A program made the position numbers and the translations under genes. 64,000 nucleotides of DNA from Actinoplanes sp. DH11 (GTDB taxonomy: Bacteria > Actinomycetota > Actinomycetes > Mycobacteriales > Micromonosporaceae), in assembly GCF_020873875.1 (NCBI RefSeq), contig NZ_JAHWGU010000001.1:434001-498000 (forward strand), given 5' to 3'. This document shows positions 58,735 through 64,000 of this stretch, piece after piece (the stretch's first letter is position 1; every line of letters begins with the position of its first letter). Below the pieces are notes generated by a model. It was not told the DNA's origin. It was given only the letters and a program-made list of their open reading frames with translations, and ran no database searches.

Positions 58735-59817
58735 ATGTCCGGCGAGAAAACCGAGCAACCGACAGCCCAAAAGCTCAAGAAGGCCAAGCAAGAAGGCCAG
58801 ATGGGCAAGACACAGGACCTCGGCGCCTGGTTCGGGATCCTGGCCGCCAGCATCATGCTGCCCCGCACCCTGAGCACGGCCATGGAGCAGGCCCAGGAGC
58901 TGATGACGAAGATCCCGGAGACGATCGAGAACCCGGATCCGGGCCGGAACATCGCGGTCCTGCGCGAGGCGCTGATGGGCGCGGTCTGGGCGGTGCTGCC
59001 ACTGGCGCTGACGATGATGTTCGTCGGCATCGCCGGCGCCGCCGCGCAGGGTGGCATCCGGGTGGCGTCGAAGCTGTTCGTCCCCAAGTTCAAGCGCCTG
59101 AACCCGCTGCCCGGCATCAAACGGATGTTCGGGCCGCAGTCGCTCTGGGAGGCGACCAAGGCACTTGTCAAGACGGGCGTGCTGACCGGTGTGCTCTGGA
59201 TGACGATGAAGGACATCGTCCCGGTGCTCATGCAGGCCGGTCAGCTGCCGCTCGCCTCGACGCTCGACATCGTCAACGACGCGGCGATCTCCTTGATCCG
59301 GGCCGCGGCGGCCGCCGGCATCGTGATGGCCGGCGCCGACTACTTCGTGGTGAAGCGGCGCACCAACAAGCAACTGCGGATGACCAAGGAAGAGGTCAAG
59401 CAGGAGTACAAGAACACCGAGGGTGACCCGCACGTCAAGGGCCAGATCCGGGCCCGGCAGATGGCGATGGCGCAGAGCCGGCAGATGGCGGACGTGCCGA
59501 CGGCCGACGTCGTGGTGGTCAACCCGGTGCACGTGGCGGTCGCTCTGCGCTACGAGCCGGAGAAGGGTGCCCCGCGGGTGGTGGCGATGGGCCGGGGGCC
59601 GCTCGCGGCGAAGATCCGGGAACTGGCGAACGACAACCGGGTGCCGATGGTGCAGGACGTGCCGCTGGCGCGATCCCTCTACGACAGCTGCGAGGTCGGC
59701 CAGGAGATCCCGGCGGACTTCTTCGGCGCGGTCGCCAAGGTGCTGGCGTTCGTGATGAGTCTCAAGGCGAAGGGCTCGGCGGCAGGCCTGCACCAGAGTC
59801 CGAACCTCGTGGCCTGA
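58735..59817 (+). CDS. flhB: FlhB, export switch protein with NPVH cleavage motif
   Basis: 360 residues. N-terminal EKTEQPTAQKLKKAKQEGQMGKTQDLG (core EQPTAQKLKKAKQEGQ), four helices, linker EEVKQEYKNTEGDPHVKGQIR and cytoplasmic domain with Asn263-Pro-Val-His instead of the usual NPTH. FlhB cleaves itself between Asn and Pro to switch export specificity; Asn, Pro and His are kept. ATG 58735 follows AGGGGG. Confidence 0.95.
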   Translation: MSGEKTEQPTAQKLKKAKQEGQMGKTQDLGAWFGILAASIMLPRTLSTAMEQAQELMTKIPETIENPDPGRNIAVLREALMGAVWAVLPLALTMMFVGIAGAAAQGGIRVASKLFVPKFKRLNPLPGIKRMFGPQSLWEATKALVKTGVLTGVLWMTMKDIVPVLMQAGQLPLASTLDIVNDAAISLIRAAAAAGIVMAGADYFVVKRRTNKQLRMTKEEVKQEYKNTEGDPHVKGQIRARQMAMAQSRQMADVPTADVVVVNPVHVAVALRYEPEKGAPRVVAMGRGPLAAKIRELANDNRVPMVQDVPLARSLYDSCEVGQEIPADFFGAVAKVLAFVMSLKAKGSAAGLHQSPNLVA

Positions 59818-60031
59818 GCGGCCACTTTGCAAGCAGGTGACCGGTGTGTCGCCCGTGACGTAACCGAAATTTCAGGAGATTTACTCACGTAGGGGTGCAA
59901 GAGCAGGGAAGATCGGTGCGTGGCGGTGCCACAGCGGCCTCAGTGACGGCGAAGGGTCGCCGGACGCAACGACGCCAGGGACGGCGGCTGAGTTCGCGCG
60001 GCCATCGAACTGCCCATGCTCGGAAGGTGCC

Positions 60032-62083
60032 GTGAAGAAGCAGAACCTAAGCAAGTTCGCCGTGCCGGTGGGGGTCGTCGGCATCATTCTCATGATGGTC
60101 GTACCCCTGCCGACCTTCCTGCTGGATCTCTTCATCGCCGTCAACATCACGGTTGCGCTGCTGACCCTGCTGATCTCGATGTTCGTCCAGAAGCCGCTGG
60201 ACTTCGCGGTCTTCCCGGCCCTGTTGCTGGTCCTCACCCTGTTCCGGCTGGCGCTCAACATCAGCGCGACCCGGCTGGTGCTCCGCGACGGTGACGCCGG
60301 CAAGGTGATCCACGCGTTCGGCAGCTTCGTCGTCGGCGGCAACCTGGTGATCGGCCTGGTGATCTTCTCGATCCTGGTGATCGTCCAGATGATCGTGGTG
60401 ACGAAGGGTGCCGAGCGGGTCGCCGAGGTCGGTGCCCGCTTCACCCTCGACGCCATGCCGGGCAAGCAGATGGCGATCGACGCGGACCTCAACGCCGGCC
60501 TGATCGACGAGGCCGGCGCGAAGAAGCGCCGCGCCGAGGTGGCGGCCGAGGCCGAGTTCTACGGCGCGATGGACGGTGGTTCGAAGTTCGTCAAGGGCGA
60601 CGCCATCGCGGCCATCATCATCACGCTGATCAACCTGGTCGGCGGGTTCGCGATCGGCATCATGCAGGCCGGCATGGCCCCGGTCGACGCGATGAACCAC
60701 TACAGCATGCTGAGCATCGGCGACGGCCTGGTCTCGCAGATCCCCGCTCTGCTGCTGTCGGTCGCCACCGGTCTGATCGTCACCCGGTCGGCCACCTCCG
60801 GCGACATGGGTCAGACGGTCACCGCCCAGCTCGGCCAGAACAAGCTCGCCCTGCGTATCGGCGGTGGCGCCGCGCTCGCCCTCTGCATCATCCCGGGCCT
60901 GCCGAAGCTGCCGTTCCTGCTGGTCGGTGGTGCGGTCCTGGCGATCGCCCAGCGGATGAAGGACCCGGAACCGGAGGCAAAGGAGGAGGCGGCCGCCGCC
61001 GCCGAGGCGGTCGACATGCCCGCCCCCGACTCGCCGGAACAACTGCTCGGCGAGATGCGGATCGACCCGCTGGAGCTGGCCCTCGCACCCGACCTGGTCG
61101 ACCTGGTCGATCAGAGCAGCGGGGACCTGCTGGACCGGGTACGCGCGCTGCGCCGCAAGATGGCGATGGAACTGGGCGTGATCATGCCGCCGGTCCGTAC
61201 CCGGGACGACCTGGACCTGCCCCTCTCGTCGTACGCCATCCGGATCTCCGGTGTCGACGCCGGCACCGGGCAGGCGCCGCCGGGCGCGGTCCTGGCGATC
61301 GGTGAGGGACTGCAGGCGCTGCCCGGCCGGGCCGGGGTCGAGCCGGTCTTCGGGCTGGCCGGCAAGTGGGTGCCGGCCGAGCTGCACTACCAGGCCGAAC
61401 TCTCCGGGGCGACGGTGGTGGACCGGGCCTCGGTGATCATCACGCACCTGGCCGAGATCGTCCGGACCAACGCGAGCCGCCTGCTGGGTCGCGAGGACGT
61501 GCGGGCGCTGACCGAGATGGTCAAGCGCACCCACCCCGTCGTGGTCGAGGAGCTGACGCCCGGTCTGCTCAGCCTCGGCCAGATCCAGAAGGTCCTCCAG
61601 GCGATGCTCGACGAGGGGGTGCCGATCCGCGACCTGGTTCGGATCTTCGAGGCGCTGTCGCTGCGGGCCAAGACGACCATGGACCACGACAGCCTGGTCG
61701 AGGCGGCACGCGGCGCCCTCGGCCCGGCGATCGCGGCGCAGTACACGTCGGCCGGGCGGCTCACCGTGATCACGCTCGACCCGATGCTCGAGCAGAGCCT
61801 GCTCGAGTCGTTGCGGCCCAGCGACACCGGCGCCTTCATGGCGATCGACGGCATGCGTGCCGAGGCGATCGTCAGCGAGGCAAGCCGGCTCGCCGAGGCC
61901 GCCGAGCAGCAGGGACTGAACCCGGTCCTGGCCTGCTCACCGCAGCTGCGGCTGCCACTCATGCGACTGCTGCGTGCCGGCTCCCGCCGGGTGCAGGTGC
62001 TGTCGTACAGCGAAATCTCTGGTTCCACCGCACAGATCGAGACGATAGGGGTGGTGAACGGTGCCTACGCGGGTGCTGCTTGA
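60032..62083 (+). CDS. flhA: FlhA, flagellar export gate protein
   Basis: 683 residues. Eight N-terminal helices; conserved FHIPEP-region sequence GDAGKVIHAFGSFVVGGNLVIGLVIF and ERVAEVGARFTLDAMPGKQMAIDADLNAG (core LDAMPGKQMAIDAD), and a large cytoplasmic domain. Binds chaperone-substrate complexes. GTG 60032 follows GGAAGG. The upstream gap (59818-60031) holds no gene and no clear promoter. Its end overlaps the FlhF-like start by 23 bp. Confidence 0.96.
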   Translation: MKKQNLSKFAVPVGVVGIILMMVVPLPTFLLDLFIAVNITVALLTLLISMFVQKPLDFAVFPALLLVLTLFRLALNISATRLVLRDGDAGKVIHAFGSFVVGGNLVIGLVIFSILVIVQMIVVTKGAERVAEVGARFTLDAMPGKQMAIDADLNAGLIDEAGAKKRRAEVAAEAEFYGAMDGGSKFVKGDAIAAIIITLINLVGGFAIGIMQAGMAPVDAMNHYSMLSIGDGLVSQIPALLLSVATGLIVTRSATSGDMGQTVTAQLGQNKLALRIGGGAALALCIIPGLPKLPFLLVGGAVLAIAQRMKDPEPEAKEEAAAAAEAVDMPAPDSPEQLLGEMRIDPLELALAPDLVDLVDQSSGDLLDRVRALRRKMAMELGVIMPPVRTRDDLDLPLSSYAIRISGVDAGTGQAPPGAVLAIGEGLQALPGRAGVEPVFGLAGKWVPAELHYQAELSGATVVDRASVIITHLAEIVRTNASRLLGREDVRALTEMVKRTHPVVVEELTPGLLSLGQIQKVLQAMLDEGVPIRDLVRIFEALSLRAKTTMDHDSLVEAARGALGPAIAAQYTSAGRLTVITLDPMLEQSLLESLRPSDTGAFMAIDGMRAEAIVSEASRLAEAAEQQGLNPVLACSPQLRLPLMRLLRAGSRRVQVLSYSEISGSTAQIETIGVVNGAYAGAA

Positions 62084-63779
62084 GGGACCGACCATCGAGC
62101 CGCTGCTGGCTCAGGTACGTGACGAGTACGGCTCCGGCGTGAAGATCATTTCCGCCGACAAGGTACGAAGCGGTGGTATCGGGGGCTTCTTCGCGAAGCA
62201 GCACTACGAGCTTTCCGTCGAGGTACCGGATCCGACCGAGGACAGTGATGACATGGCGCAACAGACCGTCGGCCAGAACGACACGAACAACTTCGAGCGT
62301 CTGCTGGAGCAGGCCGAATCCCAGGACCGGATCAGCCCGGAGGGGGGCTCGAACGGTGACACACGCGTCCGGAGCGAGGGCCGCAACGCCGGTCTCGGCG
62401 ACACCGGCGCGGCCTTCGCGGACCTGATGGCCGGCCTGGACGCGGCCAGCCACGGCGCCGGGGGGAGTCCACCACGAGCAGCGGCCAGGCCACGGCAGAC
62501 CGAGAACCGGGACGAGACGCCGACGGTACGGCCGTTCCGTCCCGCCGCGGCCGGCGGTTCCGCGGTGAACGCCGGGCACCGGACACTCCCGGCGGCCCTG
62601 CCGACCGTGCCGAGCTTCCCGGCTCGACCGGCCGCCGCAGCCCCGAAGGAACCGCCGATGCCGCCCCAGCCACCGCAGATGCAACAGACGTCGCAGCGGC
62701 CGCAGATGCAGCACATGTCGCAGGCATCGCAGCCGGCGGCGCATCTGTCGGCACCGCAGGCGCCTGCCGCACACACCGCGACGCCGCAGATGCAGCCGGC
62801 GCAGATGCCGCACATGCCGCACATGCCGGAGGCGGCCGCGCCGATCCGTACCGCCGTGTCCGCGCAGGCCCGGGCCGCCACGCCGGCTCCGCTGCGGACA
62901 TCCGAGCCGACCGCCGTGCCGCCCCGGGCGGCCACTGCGGCGCCGTTCAGCCCGGCCCCGATCCGGTCCGCCGCCGAGGTGTACGGAATCGACGAACCAC
63001 CCGCCCCCGTCTCACCGGCGGCGCCGGTCGTCGCGACGGCCCCCGCACCGGTGGCCGCACCGGCACTGCGCTCCGGCGAGCTCGATCCGGTGCAGCGGAA
63101 CCTTATGACGGTCGGCATGCCGGAGGAGATGGCTCGCAAGATCACTGGCGGGGACACGTACGCGGGTGTGCTCAGCGTGCTCGCCGCCCGGCCGTCCGCG
63201 CCCGGCATCCCGGACGGGCCGGGGGAGATCCTGGTGCTGGCCGGTGAGGTGCACACTGCCGTACCCATCGCCAAGCAGCTGCTCGAACAGGTCCACGTGG
63301 ACCAGAGCCACCTGCTGCTGGCCGGCCCCTCGACCGCCGGCACCGGGCTGCACTCCTCCCGGCTGATCTCCAGCCGGGGCGCCGCCGAGTCGCGCGCCGA
63401 CAAGCTGCAGAGCTCCGACCACTCCTGGATCGTCGTGATCGACGCCCCGGTCGGCGGGACCGACCCGTTCTGGGTCAACGACATGTGCGACGCCCTCGGC
63501 GCCACCGCGCTCTGGGCCGTCGTCGACGCCACCCGCAAGACCGCGGACACCGCCCGCCACCTGCGCGGTCTCGGAGACGTGGAGGCGCTCGTCGTGCACA
63601 GCGTGGAGCTCACCTCGGACCCGGCCTCGGTGCTCGGCCTGGACGTGCCGATCTTCTCGCTGGACGGCAAGCCGGCCACGCCGCACGCCTGGGCCGCGAT
63701 GCTGTGCGCGCGGATCGCGGCCGAGGTGATGCCGTCCGCGGCCGTGCCCCGCCGGCAGTCACGCGCCTCCCGGCGATGA
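62061..63779 (+). CDS. FlhF-like protein without GTPase motifs
   Basis: 572 residues. The N-terminus matches the FlhF B domain: LLAQVRDEYGSGVKIISADKV then GGIGGFFAKQHYELSVEV. A long Pro/Ala/Met/Gln-rich middle (PPQPPQMQQ, MPHMPHMP) follows. The C-terminal domain aligns by pattern to the FlhF NG domain: residues 390-406, ILVLAGEVHTAVPIAKQ, replace the P-loop GxxxxGKT; WIVVIDAPVGG replaces DTAG; VVHSVEL replaces TKLDE. GTP binding is therefore unlikely. FlhF sets flagellar number and polar position in other bacteria. GTG 62061 gives the conserved N-terminus. Confidence 0.8.
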   Translation: MPTRVLLEGPTIEPLLAQVRDEYGSGVKIISADKVRSGGIGGFFAKQHYELSVEVPDPTEDSDDMAQQTVGQNDTNNFERLLEQAESQDRISPEGGSNGDTRVRSEGRNAGLGDTGAAFADLMAGLDAASHGAGGSPPRAAARPRQTENRDETPTVRPFRPAAAGGSAVNAGHRTLPAALPTVPSFPARPAAAAPKEPPMPPQPPQMQQTSQRPQMQHMSQASQPAAHLSAPQAPAAHTATPQMQPAQMPHMPHMPEAAAPIRTAVSAQARAATPAPLRTSEPTAVPPRAATAAPFSPAPIRSAAEVYGIDEPPAPVSPAAPVVATAPAPVAAPALRSGELDPVQRNLMTVGMPEEMARKITGGDTYAGVLSVLAARPSAPGIPDGPGEILVLAGEVHTAVPIAKQLLEQVHVDQSHLLLAGPSTAGTGLHSSRLISSRGAAESRADKLQSSDHSWIVVIDAPVGGTDPFWVNDMCDALGATALWAVVDATRKTADTARHLRGLGDVEALVVHSVELTSDPASVLGLDVPIFSLDGKPATPHAWAAMLCARIAAEVMPSAAVPRRQSRASRR

Positions 63780-64000
63780 TCCGGCCGTCGGTCCTGCTGT
63801 TCGCGCTGCTGATCAGCGCGCCGGCGTGGTACCGCCTGCTCTTCGACCAGCTCGACATCCTGCAGGTGCTGATCAGGTTCCTGATCGCCGTCCCGATCGC
63901 CGCCGTGCTCCTGGCCGGGGTGCGGTTCGTCGTGGCCGGTTACCGCAAGCACCCGTCGGACGGCGCGCCGGTCACGCCGGAGCCGACCGACAACACGACG
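63776..64000 (+). CDS. Small membrane protein at the end of the flagellar operon, truncated by window
   Basis: The first 75 residues are visible: MIRPSVLLFALLISAPAWYRLLF, a second hydrophobic stretch ending FVVAGYRKHP, then a polar tail. The ATG overlaps the FlhF-like stop (ATGA). No stop is reached before the edge. Family not recognised; its coupling suggests a flagellar role. Confidence 0.72.
   Translation, partial: MIRPSVLLFALLISAPAWYRLLFDQLDILQVLIRFLIAVPIAAVLLAGVRFVVAGYRKHPSDGAPVTPEPTDNTT

Noticed and set aside
59855..59870. GTGAC-N6-GAAAT upstream of flhA resembling a GlnR half-site
   Set aside because: Only one a-b pair with a mismatch; a single such match is expected by chance.

Overview
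The window is about 70% GC and densely coded. It comes from a motile, mycothiol-producing actinomycete, most likely Actinoplanes or another flagellated member of the Micromonosporaceae. The basis is mycothiol synthase (mshD), GlnR, an HbhA-like protein, leaderless GTG/ATG starts with TAnnnT -10 boxes, and a complete-looking flagellar and chemotaxis block next to these actinobacterial housekeeping genes. The genus is inferred, not proven.

Layout. 1-3.3 kb (minus strand): sseC-type DUF1416 protein, thiosulfate sulfurtransferase preceded by a leaderless cysteine-rich leader peptide, an LmeA-like lipoprotein-type protein and a membrane protein. 3.7-10.9 kb (plus strand): glnR, mshD and the pstSCAB phosphate operon behind two PHO-box arrays; this order parallels the Rv0814c-Rv0820 neighbourhood of Mycobacterium tuberculosis. 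11.3-20 kb: Nudix hydrolase, Gfo/Idh/MocA oxidoreductase, low-affinity phosphate transport (pit plus DUF47 partner), a degenerate GDPD-like protein, an ECF41 sigma factor, a DUF402 protein, a DinG-like helicase and a second Nudix gene. 20-29.4 kb: an unknown membrane-anchored protein reached through a chain of ATGA-coupled mini-ORFs, DsrE, nitrobindin, a Nur-like Fur regulator, YgfZ, a BKACE-type enzyme, asparaginase, and an XRE regulator/HbhA-like/DUF2516 unit matching Rv0474-Rv0476. 29.4-38.7 kb: a LacI-controlled sugar operon (LacI, FAD oxidoreductase, binding protein, two permeases), a divergent Tat-exported propeller protein, a second LacI and a GH1 beta-glucosidase. 38.9-41.4 kb: a DinB/maleylpyruvate-isomerase-type protein, murB and a CAP-domain secreted protein.

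41.8-64 kb (plus strand) is one motility region. A response regulator, cheA, cheW, an unknown gene, cheB, cheR, cheY, a CheX-like gene, cheY and a second CheX-like gene are followed by flgDE, flbD-motAB-fliL, fliMNOPR, flhB, flhA, an flhF-like gene and a small membrane protein that runs off the end. The genes are chained by 1-4 nt stop/start overlaps. Terminator-like hairpins separate che from flgD, flgE from flbD and fliL from fliM, and each following unit has a GCCGA-type (sigma-28-like) -10 candidate.

Notable departures from expectation: fliQ is missing between fliP and fliR; the FlhF homologue has lost its P-loop and G4 motif; FliM lacks the N-terminal CheY-binding peptide; FlhB has NPVH instead of NPTH; and CheA carries two LGxIL repeats and two CheW domains. 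The window is also rich in tandem repeats: in gene linkers (mshD, Nudix), at gene junctions (21 bp, 32 bp, 72 bp), and as two copies of a 75-bp inverted-repeat element. I saw no tRNA, rRNA, transposase or CRISPR array.
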